From Osedax fenrisi (taxonomy: Eukaryota; Annelida; Polychaeta; Sabellida; Siboglinidae), in assembly GCA_964019155.1 (NCBI GenBank), contig OZ025240.1:30939083-31003082 (forward strand): a DNA stretch of 64,000 nt, written 5' to 3'. The position numbers and the translations under genes are program-made. Positions 1-64,000 of the stretch are shown one piece after another (within the stretch, counting starts at the first letter, position 1; the number at the start of each line of letters is the position of its first letter). The notes beneath the pieces are model-generated. The model made no database searches. It was not told the origin of the DNA and worked only from the letters and a program-made list of their open reading frames with translations.

Positions 1-1455
1 TTACATTAATTAACCATATATTCTATCCTACATAATATTATGTATAGGAGGGGAGGGTGGGGTTGTATGACCATGTTTTTGTATAAAGTTCTATCATTGT
101 GGTAATACTAAATTTTTCTTAATTATTTAAATTGTATTGCATAATATATGATATTAGTTAACTAATATATCATTTTTAGATATAAGGAATACTTATAAGA
201 TTTCATAATTACAATTAAAAAGTTCATTCAACCCCAAAGGCTGGGTTGAATGAACATACCCTGTTTTACTTCTTTAATTGCTCTTGTCATGATAGTTTTA
301 TCACGTATTCTATCAGTTTGTTGAGTATAGTTTCTCATTTTTGATTCCTAGAAATAATATTTAAATAATTATGAATTAGTAATTGACCCTCATTAAAATT
401 AATTTAATTAATTATATTCATATATAATTAATTATATTATTTATATTTAATCATTACTTATTTATATTCGTATCATTGAATATATATTATAATATTATAA
501 TATTATATTATAAATATTAACATATGATATTTGGTTGATTGAACAATGTTCATATAACCCCATTTTTAGTGGTTCACTCAACGCCATATCAAATTTTATT
601 ATTAATTGATAAAATTTAAATATTTTATTTAAAATTTTAAATATATTTGTATATTAATATTAAGTTAATTATATATTAAAATCATATATATATAATATGA
701 AAATAATCAAATAATTATTATAGAAGTTATAACATATATTACCTTGTCTGAATTTTTACTTTTGAGCGTACTTTAGTTAAAAATGTGATTTAAATGTTAC
801 TATTTTTATTTTTTTATTAAAAATGATACTTCCGCAACTGTATTAATTATAGATGACGATACTAGTTCAGTTAAATCAAATTTCTGCTGTAGCAAACAAT
901 TGTTATCTCCAGTGGCTCATACAAGACACCTGTTCAATCAACCCCACTCTCCCCTACTTTATATATAATTTATAAATATGTCAAACTTGCTTTCGTACAT
1001 CGAAGGTAATTCACTAATATTATCTACATATCACAGTGACAAAGAAGTATTTTGAAATGAAAAATAAATATCAATGTTTCGAATTGTCTTTCTTGAAGTT
1101 GTCATGTCGACTAATAAGTTCAGAGGTTAACTATTGTTATTCATATAACTAGTTTTTGTATCAGAGGTTAAATATTGTTTATATAACTAGATGGTAAGTT
1201 CAGAGGTTAACTATTATTTATATAACAATCTGATAGTTCAGAGGTTAACATATTTTATATTATTTATGTGATTCGTATACAGAAATATATTATTTAGATT
1301 TTAACATTTTTTTTCTAAATAATAAATTTATATTAGATTTATTATATTACAAAATTAGTAATTGAAATAAACCTAATGAAATATAAATACACTAAAACTA
1401 TATATAGTGCTAGAGAATTATTGATTGTTATTTATCATTTAAATATGCCTAACAG
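1..1455. other. AT-rich intronic or upstream DNA of the left-edge gene
   Basis: I find no convincing exon here. The stretch contains a hairpin at 222-255 (13-bp arms GTTCATTCAACCC at 222-234 and its complement at 243-255). The same TTCA-TCAACCCC wording recurs without a partner near 930-945. Four imperfect tandem units containing CAGAGGTTAA lie at about 1118-1255. The rest is low-complexity AT sequence, presumably intron of the plus-strand gene whose last exons follow. Confidence 0.5.
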
Positions 1456-2108
1456 TGTATGGATGGAAAAAAAGCAGATCTTTTCATCGCTGAAATAGCT
1501 GGTTTGATGCCTAACGCTCAAGAATACGCTATCTATTGGCTAGCTAAGGTTTACTATATATAGGCTATCATTGATACTAATAGATAGGCTATCATTGATA
1601 CTAATAGATAGGTTATCATTGATACTAATATATAGGTTATCAGTGATACTAATAGATAGGTTATCATTGATACTAATAGATAGGTTATCATTGATACTAA
1701 TAAATAAGTTTAACAGTATAGAAAATAAAATGGATAAATATAGATTAATTACATTTGATGAACTTAGATAATAATGTATAGTATATAATTATATATTATA
1801 ATAATATATACAGTCTACTCATAATATCTCACTCTATATCTCCACGCTAGCTCAGACTTTATTAAAATTCTAGTTTGGTTGTGTATCTATGTAAATACAT
1901 GTAGGGTTGATTTGATATCTCAGACACATTTCTGGGTTCCTTGAATTCTGAGATATCTAGAGTTAACTGTAACGAGCATGAGTCATCATTGTAATCATTA
2001 CCCGATACACTTACACAGGCAATAGTGGCAGATAAACTGAAACAAGATCCCATGTTCTACTTCAGAGAGGCCATCAAGAACGTAAAGAACATCAGCCGTT
2101 ACAGATAA
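1456..2108 (+). CDS. 3' end of an unidentified conserved protein (last two exons)
   Basis: Two exons fit: 1456-1548 (acceptor AACAG, donor GTTTAC, 31 codons) and 2019-2108 (acceptor TTACACAG, 29 codons plus TAA at 2106-2108). Both junctions are phase 0 and the frame stays open. The first exon encodes a helix-like stretch ending QEYAIYWLAK. The second ends DPMFYFREAIKNVKNISRYR followed by stop. Codon use and base composition stand out from the AT-rich surroundings, which supports real coding. I could not name the family. The gene is cut by the window edge, and more exons should lie upstream. It converges on CPSF2, with 542 bp between the two stop codons. Confidence 0.6.
1561..1706. repeat. 24-bp tandem repeat in last intron of left-edge gene
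   Basis: About six near-identical copies of a 24-bp unit (TAGGCTATCATTGATACTAA plus TAGA) begin 12 bp after the donor of the 1456-1548 exon. A 66-codon open frame here is only the translation of the repeat, not a gene. Confidence 0.85.
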
Positions 2109-2650
2109 TGCGACACTCTCGTGTATCTATCTTGTATTTATCACTATCTCTAGTCACTATATATCACTATCTATAACTATATATAATATCTCTATAATAT
2201 CATTATCTTTTGTAACTATATATCACTATCTCTTGTATATATCATTATCTCATTACTATATATAATATCTCTATATCCTATATATCACTATCAATATCCT
2301 ATATATCACTATCTATTACTATATATCACTATCAATATCCGATATATTCCATTATATATCCTCATGTATGTATGTTTCATCATACATCTTTAACGCAAAA
2401 CTTTTGATTTTTATATTTATATATCCAAATATATATCTATATATCGATTGTTTAATAAATATAATAGAAATTCTTCTTTAATAGAAATACTTATTTTTAT
2501 AGCTAACGATATAGTTTATCACATTTTATAAATACTAGAATATCAAATTAAATACATTTCATTATCAAAATAGTGTATTGAATGAAACAATGGACAATAA
2601 TAAACAATACAAGAATGATTACAATATATGTATAATTGTTATACACTTGT
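2109..2650. other. Convergent intergenic spacer and 3' UTRs
   Basis: AT-rich spacer between the stop codons of the left-edge gene (plus) and CPSF2 (minus). It holds imperfect tandem copies of a TATATATCACTATC-like unit (about 2125-2345) and an AATAAA near 2453 that could serve the plus-strand gene. No further gene is visible. Confidence 0.6.
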
Positions 2651-21965
<19,315 letters not shown>

Positions 21966-22594
21966 CTCGCTGACCTCACTGTCTCCGAGTATAGGCGACT
22001 GCGTGTCTTACTACGTCTCACTCTGTATCGGTGTATAGGTGTGTGTGTGTGTGTATGTGTGTGTGTGTGTGCATATTACACACGTGTTAATTATAGTTAA
22101 CATCTAAAAAGTGATACGCCTACAATGTAACTTATTGTCGGATTATAAATCATATTTTCTTACTATATTTCTTTTTGGTTACAAGTTGTAACCTACAACC
22201 AACTAAATACAATATATCCAATAGGGGACACACGTCAATATCAAACTATTGTATTATTATATTACTAAATGCCTAATCTTTATTTGATTATACTATGTAT
22301 ATAAACATCAGTATACAATATAAATATTATTGTTAAAGTTCAACTATATGGGGAAAATCATTATATTATTATAATACTAAATGAGCTATATTGACTTTAT
22401 TATGAATTTTATATAATCTTCATTATATAATATACAATAAATTCCATTATAAAATCTAAATATGCATGTGTTATTATTGATACCCATGTACTACATGATG
22501 TACATGATGTACTACATGATGTAGAGATTCATACCTTATTTAACTAGTTATTTACTATATATTACAATAGTATTTAAATATCATTACGCCTCTA

Positions 22595-22891
22595 TATATG
22601 TAACTGTGAATAGTATTATTACAAATGTAGGAATTTTGTTAGGATAATTATTAACCTTTCGTTAAATAAATAATTATTACTTATTTAATAAGTTATTGTA
22701 ATATCGGTATTTACCTAATAAATAATATTATAGTTAATATAATTATACCTAACTATAATATTATTTATTAGGTAAATACCGATATTACAATAACTTATTA
22801 AATAAGTAATAATTATTTACTTAACGAAAGGTTAATAATTATCCTAACAAAATTCCTACATTTGTAATAATACTATTCACAGTTACATATA
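22595..22891. repeat. Near-perfect inverted repeat, arms about 142 bp, 13-bp loop
   Basis: The left arm ends TATAGTTA at 22736 and the right arm begins TAACTATA at 22750, with loop 22737-22749. Outward the arms pair almost base for base to ATATATGTAACTG at the left edge and CAGTTACATATAT at the right. I noticed one clear mismatch (CGTTAAATAAATA versus CGTTAAGTAAATA). It is probably a fold-back element. I could not settle a target duplication because the flanks are AT-rich. Confidence 0.92.
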
Positions 22892-23480
22892 TATATATAT
22901 AGATACTTAAGTATCATTAAATGATAAAAAAAAATCCATGTAAATCAGTTACAGTGTAACCTCCGGTAAAATCGGCATGTTTAACATGATGTTAAATTAA
23001 CTTAATTTAAAATCAATATTAAAGTGCATTATTAACGTTATTATAAATAAGCAATTACAATAATAGTATATTAAATTAAATATAATACCATATAGATATA
23101 TTATAATATAATTATAATTACTCTAATTATATAATAACTTAATAAAGAGGATTATATTTTTATAATAATAAATTATTTATCATAAATGTTATGATTATTT
23201 TAACTAATAGTATTATACTATTGGTAAGTACTATACTAAATATACCTTCTTTATTATATAAATAATATAAACATATCTATAAATTATAACCTTACCTAAA
23301 TAATATATAATTGAATACTTTAAAATCATATACAAATAAGAATATAATTTAAAACATAAAGTTATAAATATATTAAGCTTTTTAAATATGATTATTATTC
23401 ACCTGATTATACAAAGAATATAAACGAACAATAAAAATAAAATTTCTAAAATTCTAAAATTCGGTATCCACCTCTAATAC

Positions 23481-23516
23481 CATAGAGCTAAAGAGAAATT
23501 TCTCTTTAGCTCTATG
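23481..23516. repeat. Perfect 36-bp palindrome (AGAGCTA hairpin family)
   Basis: CATAGAGCTAAAGAGAAA is followed directly by its exact complement. It belongs to a local family sharing ATAGAGCTA...TAGCTCTAT, with relatives at 23566-23593, 24389-24430 and 25488-25520. Confidence 0.9.
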
Positions 23517-23565
23517 TCTAATACCAACATAGACATCTAAGGGGCGAAGCCTCTATTAATATCAC

Positions 23566-23593
23566 AGAGCTAGAGAGATTTCTCTCTAGCTCT
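23566..23593. repeat. AGAGCTA hairpin, second copy
   Basis: AGAGCTAGAGAGA, a TT spacer, then the exact complement TCTCTCTAGCTCT. Confidence 0.9.
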
Positions 23594-24089
23594 ATGCCTC
23601 TATGGGCTCTATGATTAATATATAACGTATTTGAATACCAATACCAATATATTGGTTCTAATTGAAATTAAACGGGCATTCTAAAACTATATCAATCTCA
23701 TTTTTACGTATCATATTCGAATTATTAGCGAGTAATTTCTGATAGTAATAATTGTAATTTTTTTAATTTATTAATTTATATATATATATATAATATATAA
23801 TATATAACCATATAGGATTATAATAATTAATATAATATATATATATATATATATACGCGTATACGTATTATATCTGAATAATCGCGTATGAATATAAATT
23901 ATATTGCAAATTATTGTTTATTAAATATCTAAATATTTTTAATAGTAAATTATAAAAATAAAAGTAGGTATCGAGAAAAATGAATATGAAGGTTTTGAAT
24001 AGGTTATTTTAATAAAATACATTGACAATTGAGAATACTTCACAGATATATAATTATAATTATGATTATAACCTGTATATAACCTGTAT

Positions 24090-24137
24090 ATAGACAGAGC
24101 TGGGTATGGTACTAGTACCATACCCAGCTCTGTCTAT
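24090..24137. repeat. Perfect 48-bp palindrome with outer arms
   Basis: 24-bp arms containing GACAGAGCTGGGTATGGTAC meet at ACTAGT with no loop. Outside them, AACCTGTATAT on the left and ATATACAGGTT on the right pair again, so the cruciform extends to about 24069-24154. Confidence 0.9.
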
Positions 24138-24264
24138 ATGTATATACAGGTTATAGTTGAGCTCAACAAATATATAATAGATACAATTACAATTACACAC
24201 TTTTTTCTTATAATAGATACTACTACAATTACTTAAAAAAAATCATAGTAGATCTACTTACGAT

Positions 24265-24301
24265 CAAGACCTCCTATAACCTCTGGTTATAGGAGGTCTT
24301 G
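24265..24301. repeat. 17-bp-arm hairpin
   Basis: CAAGACCTCCTATAACC, loop TCT, then the exact complement GGTTATAGGAGGTCTTG. Confidence 0.9.
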
Positions 24302-24388
24302 TTACGATACACTTACAAATAGAGAATTTTCTTGCTAGATAGGTACCTACATCTTACTGTTCTTGCTAGATACCTACATCTTAGTCAC

Positions 24389-24430
24389 AGAGCTAGAGAG
24401 AATAGAGAGCTAGATTTCTCTCTAGCTCTA
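24389..24430. repeat. AGAGCTA hairpin, third copy
   Basis: AGAGCTAGAGAGA and TCTCTCTAGCTCT arms with an extra AGAGAGCTAGA between them. Confidence 0.85.
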
Positions 24431-24467
24431 TGATCTTATAAGATCATAATATATAATATATAATATA

Positions 24468-24740
24468 TAATAATTGATTTATAATTGACTACTTTCTGAT
24501 AAATTCATCATAAAATTCTAAATAAATCATAATTGTAATAATTTAGATATAATTATAATGTATTTGTATCTACTATAGTTATATCTAAATTATTACAATT
24601 TAGATATAATTATAATGTATTTGTATCTACTATAGTAGATACAAATACATTATAATTATATCTAAATTATTACAATTATGATTTATTTAGAATTTTATGA
24701 TGAATTTATCAGAAAGTAGTCAATTATAAATCAATTATTA
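24468..24740. repeat. Large fold-back repeat with internal partial duplication
   Basis: The left arm starts TAATAATTGATTTATAATTG (24468) and the right arm ends with its complement at 24740. The arms run about 110 bp inward. The centre repeats the inner end of the left arm once more (TTTAGATATAATTATAATG), so the inner part can pair in two registers. Confidence 0.88.
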
Positions 24741-25487
24741 TATAAAATATTTATCAAAATAATTTATTTGTTTTCAATAAATTTTATATAATAATTTTTT
24801 TAGAATAAATCACTATAATTAATATATTATAATTTTTAACTATGAATTGATTTCAATATTTACAAAAGATATTTTATTAAAAATATATTGATGATTTATA
24901 TATATTGAAATTAATTTATAATATAATATTATAAAATATTGATATAAAATTCATATAATACCCAAATGATATATTATTTAATTAAATGTATTTGTTTACA
25001 TAATTTTCGTAGTAGATAGGTACTTATAAGTATACTTAGGTACTTTAGGTACTCCTACTATTTATGACTAATAGATACAATTACAACTACTTTTTTAATT
25101 TGTATAATAGATACAAATACAAATGTATCTACGATACTGATTTTTTGCCTTAATATATACTGTATCGGCGATACTGCCCAGCTCTGCATATAGGTTAACT
25201 AATTATATATCTGTGGTAAATTATCACTTAATTTTCATTAAAATATGAAAAACACATTGAAAAGAAAGATTTTTCTTTACTAAACAAATTAACTCCTTCC
25301 TTCCTTAAACGCCACCTTAATACGTATTACTTCTCCCTTGCCTACCATCCCACTCAATTATTCCCTCCCACGGACGGCCGATTGCTCAAGCACTGATGCA
25401 GACTGCAGTCTAAAACAAGTAAACTAAAAAAAGTAAAAGTAAAATAAGTATACTTATAGGACCTATAGGTTCGATAATACTTCGATA

Positions 25488-25520
25488 ATAGAGCTAGAGA
25501 AACTTTCTCTCTAGCTCTAT
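25488..25520. repeat. AGAGCTA hairpin, fourth copy
   Basis: ATAGAGCTAGAGAAA pairs imperfectly with TTTCTCTCTAGCTCTAT. This copy has diverged slightly from the other three. Confidence 0.8.
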
Positions 25521-25916
25521 ATATAGTCATATAGAAATTTGATGTCCTATGTGAATTCGATGCATTATTTTAGACGCTACACTGTATAGTCTATAGTATT
25601 TTACATTTGCGAGATATAACAAGACCTATAGGTACACAATATAAATCTATGCATCGATGCATATATGCAATCTATAGATTTGTATTTGATAAAACATTGG
25701 AAAAAATCCAATATTTTTTAAAAATCGTTGCAAATATTATATTAGCGCCCCCTATGAATATTGAAAAAGTCACATTTAAAACATTTAAAACTATTTTAAA
25801 TTACGGATTTTAATTACATTTTTTACATATATAATAATATAAATATTATATAAATAATAACTTTTTAGTTCATAAGTAATTAACTTAATATAATTGTACA
25901 TATATAAGTCTAAATA

Positions 25917-50454
<24,538 letters not shown>

Positions 50455-50602
50455 TTAATCTATTCGAATAAACATCACTGTATATAGCATCGCGTTGTTG
50501 TATTAAATTACGATCGTATCAAAAAGTAGTCCATATGTAAAGTTTAATAATAATGATATAGTAGTAGTAGTAGGTAATAATAGTAATATCCATATTGCTC
50601 TT
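50455..50602. other. 148-bp convergent spacer between HAUS5 and CHEK1
   Basis: The two stop codons face each other. AATAAA at 50467-50472 follows HAUS5 by 13 bp. On the other strand ATTAAA (complement near 50540-50545) lies about 60 bp past the CHK1 stop. The two 3' UTRs would overlap unless both are extremely short. Confidence 0.7.
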
Positions 50603-61082
<10,480 letters not shown>

Positions 61083-61155
61083 TTTCGTATATCTGTTGAT
61101 ACAAATTATTTTATAAATATGTATTATATTAATTATAATTATTTTTATTATATTG

Positions 61156-61216
<61 letters not shown>

Positions 61217-63568
61217 GTATATATATATATAGTGCATCGTGGATATAACATCCATCTCGCGACATACATCATTGTGCCGTGTATGAATTTGATGTAATAT
61301 TATATGGTCGACCTCATAGTAAGTTCAAAGATACAGTGTTAACTGTAAGTATACGGCAACATACATAAAACCATACGAGTTGATGAGTTATGTATACAAT
61401 ATTATACTCTTTGGGTGGTGTATATAATGTATTTAACATGTAATAAATAGGATAGAAATCTATTACAAAACACATATATATATGCGAGTTTTTAATTTAC
61501 AAATTCGTATTTTATTTACTGGTTATTATAATTTAATTATAAAGTCATCGTCATTCGTAATATTATTTGTTATATCATTTAAATTTATGAAATTTTATTA
61601 ATATTTAAAATATTATTTATCATATATTATTATAATTTATCCTAATATAATAATAATATTTGGGTCGTTTTATTATTAAATATAATGTATATTGACTTTT
61701 CGTAAATTTATCCTAATAATTATAGGAATTCAAAAATATAACATATTTAAAATATATAAAATAATGGTTACAATAGAATAGCATTACTTTTATTTCAACT
61801 TGTATGCATCATATATTATATGTATTTAACTATTATTATTATGCTACTATTAGCCTAATAATTATGTATGCATGTATAATATATTATCATCATGTATTTC
61901 ATCATGATTATCATGGTATACTATTATATTGTTAACCATATTTAATAAGCTATGAAATTAGTAATATAATATATATAAATATATATATATATTTATGTAA
62001 TCATTACATAATATATATTATTCATTACATTAATGAATAATATTTATCAATGTTTATATTTAATTCTAATACCAGATGTTTCGTATTTTTCATACGAAAA
62101 TTCTGAATTTAGTGAATCTCGAAGCAGGCCGCATATTATTATTATTATTAATATGTCAGAGTTCACTTTTTATTTTGGGGTTGTTTGATTTATTTAGTTT
62201 GGTTTTATTTTTCTGTTTTTTAGCTGCATTATATCCCCAAGTGAGCACATAAAATAGTGTGTTACTGTAAAGTATATTATAATCATTATAATAATGGGTA
62301 TAATGTGAAGTAGTGCATATATAAGTACCGGACACCTTAAACTCTGACATTCTTATAATAGCAAACGGCGACTTGATTTTAGATAATTCCGGAATTTTAC
62401 TTCTCATATGAAATTATTTCAGACACCTTTTAAGACAATATTACTAATATCATATATCGTTATAAATATGTATTAATATATATTTATATATAAATAAATA
62501 CAATAATATAATCTAGTATTGATAATTTATAAGTGTAGTTAATTTATCCTATAATTATTATTATAATAATAGTAGTAACTATATAATACATTTTCAGATT
62601 AAAATGAAATAGTTAGATGAAATCAAATTAAAACTCAAATATATATATTTAATCAATATTAAAACATCATTACATACTTCAGAATATGTAGTACATATAA
62701 TATATATATATATACTATATTTAATATTATTGAAATATATAATAAATATATATATATTTATTTTTTTATATGTTATAATATTTATAATAAATGGCGGCAA
62801 TAATTTATTGAATACATATTTTAATTATAACTATTATAATGCATTAAAATATTATATAAATTTGTAAAGAAATTGTAATATAACAAAATATACTTAGTAA
62901 ATATAATTATTTACTAATATGGAAACTAGAAAAGTTTAAACTTACAATTATATTCAATATTATATAAGCATTAATTTTTTTTAATAATCATCACTTTTCA
63001 AATATTCTTTATATTAATATTATATCAAAGTTCAACTAGGTTCAAATATGTATTAAAAAATAATAAATCTCAATATATTATTTTATATTTAAATAAGTCA
63101 CTTAAAAGATTTAAGATTGAAAATCTTTATTTAATTGTATTATTATTAACATTTTAAAACAATTTTAATACCACTATTTTCATATTAAAAAAAAATTGTA
63201 TTATAAATATCTTCTTTGTAGTTATATATCAACAAACAATTCGTTTGAATATTAATTTCCTTATTTTATTAAAATTAAATTAAATAAACTATATATTTCC
63301 TGATATAATTACAAATTAATAAATAAAATAAACTATACATTCATAACTTATACATACAATATCCATTATAAGAGTATTCAATTAATAGTATTTTATTTAA
63401 ATTGAAATACATGAGCGATACTAAACAAATAATAATAATATTTTATTATATATTACAAAATATATTATATAATATATAACATAATTTCAATAAAGATTTA
63501 ATATTAATTTGTACAACTTTTATAGTATACTCATATACATAACTATATTTCAATTATAATACTTTAAA
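61083..63568. other. AT-rich region upstream of CHEK1, no firm gene
   Basis: (TA)n runs at 61159-61230 lie within about 80-150 bp of the CHK1 start codon, presumably in the 5' UTR or promoter. An in-frame upstream ATG at 61265 reads through them. Related short blocks containing ATGTCAGAGTT occur on the plus strand near 62152 and on the minus strand near 62352 (see findings). The rest, 62420-63560, shows nothing recognisable. Confidence 0.55.
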
Positions 63569-63604
63569 ATGGATCCCTATCAACCTGGAGCTATTCAGCA
63601 ACAG
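63569..63604 (+). CDS. Possible first exon of a plus-strand gene
   Basis: ATG followed by 11 codons (MDPYQPGAIQQQ) and a donor CAG/GTTCAT. The 12 codons are less AT-biased than their surroundings and read like the start of a real protein, placed head-to-head with CHEK1. No following exon is visible in the remaining 396 bp, and I do not recognise the protein. Confidence 0.35.
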
Positions 63605-64000
63605 GTTCATATCAAATGTTACATTTAATTTAATTGATTATAATAATCATTATGATCATTATCAAAATGATATTTAATAAATAAATTATCATAAATCTAG
63701 ATTATTCATATATTAATGTATACAGTGTATATACTAATTTAGTGAATATACCGATAGATCATTTTTAATATGTTTAACATAAATTTAAGAAATAAAATAT
63801 ATGAATTCATATTAATTATTATATTTGGATATACAATATATATCATTATGAATTATCTCGAAGTAGCCGCAGATTATTATTATAATAATGTCAGAGTTCA
63901 AGATGGGCGGTACTTACATATGCACTACTGTAAATTATACGCATTATTATAATTGTATAATTATTATAATAATAAAACTTAACATTAGTTACTTAACATA
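63605..64000. other. AT-rich right edge
   Basis: It holds a block at about 63855-63955 (CTCGAAGTAGCCGCAG, then ATGTCAGAGTTCAAGATG and CATATGCACTACTG) related to blocks near 62115 and 62352. Otherwise AT-rich with no visible gene. It may be intron 1 of the gene suggested at 63569. Confidence 0.45.

Larger units (their letters stand above)
21966..25916. other. Divergent intergenic region between CPSF2 and HAUS5
   Basis: The two start codons point away from each other across 3951 bp. The part next to CPSF2 holds the presumed 5' UTR and a broken (GT)n at about 22036-22072. Most of the rest is AT-rich and unusually dense in perfect or near-perfect hairpins (listed separately). A mixed-composition patch at about 25290-25430 has no recognisable coding. 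No CpG-rich promoter or TATA element can be assigned with confidence. Confidence 0.6.

Noticed and set aside
1862..2053. 63-residue minus-strand frame
   Set aside because: It overlaps the plus-strand last exon on the opposite strand and resembles no family. The true CPSF2 last exon was found at 2651-2743.
61083..61265. Upstream in-frame ATG for CHK1 at 61265
   Set aside because: The extension would be a run of alternating Tyr-Ile from (TA)n. CHK1 proteins start a few residues before the glycine loop, so 61082 is preferred.

Overview
The window is a piece of nuclear genome from an animal, very AT-rich, with many short exons, long AT-rich introns, GT-AG splice sites and abundant interspersed and tandem repeats. 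Nothing suggests a bacterial or organellar origin. The species cannot be named from the sequence. The gene content (HAUS5, CHK1 and CPSF2 orthologues with dense introns) fits a non-vertebrate metazoan. Exons were called by reading both strands, matching remembered protein families, and requiring that splice sites and reading phase agree at every junction.

Layout. (1) 1-2108, plus strand: the last two exons of an unidentified conserved protein, truncated by the left edge. (2) 2651-21965, minus strand: a complete 19-exon CPSF2 (CPSF100) gene, a pre-mRNA 3'-end processing factor of about 731 residues. It is tail-to-tail with gene 1. Its intron 1 carries a roughly 2 kb hAT-type element with an exact 8-bp target duplication. 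(3) 21966-25916: a divergent intergenic region packed with hairpins and long inverted repeats. (4) 25917-50454, plus strand: a HAUS5 (augmin subunit 5) gene of 15 collinear exons plus one exon that sits in the wrong genomic place. (5) 50603-61082, minus strand: a complete 13-exon CHK1 (CHEK1) checkpoint kinase gene of about 436 residues. It is tail-to-tail with HAUS5, with 148 bp between the stop codons. (6) 61083-64000: AT-rich DNA with one possible first exon of a plus-strand gene and a small family of related short blocks.

Repeats. I recognise a tRNA-derived SINE family (seven copies, both strands), two hAT-like elements with perfect 8-bp target duplications, a third short inverted-repeat family, a decayed CR1-like LINE reverse transcriptase, a Helitron remnant, a roughly 90-110-bp satellite, and very long uninterrupted microsatellites: (GT)n at the CPSF2 exon 2 acceptor, (CTA)n in HAUS5 and in CHK1. 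Several tandem arrays directly abut 3' splice sites and repeat a branch-point-like CTAAC or TTAAC motif.

The genes are individually ordinary, and I see no evidence of a new multi-gene system. The best lead is structural: a HAUS5 exon whose phase and homology both place it downstream of two exons that it precedes in the DNA.
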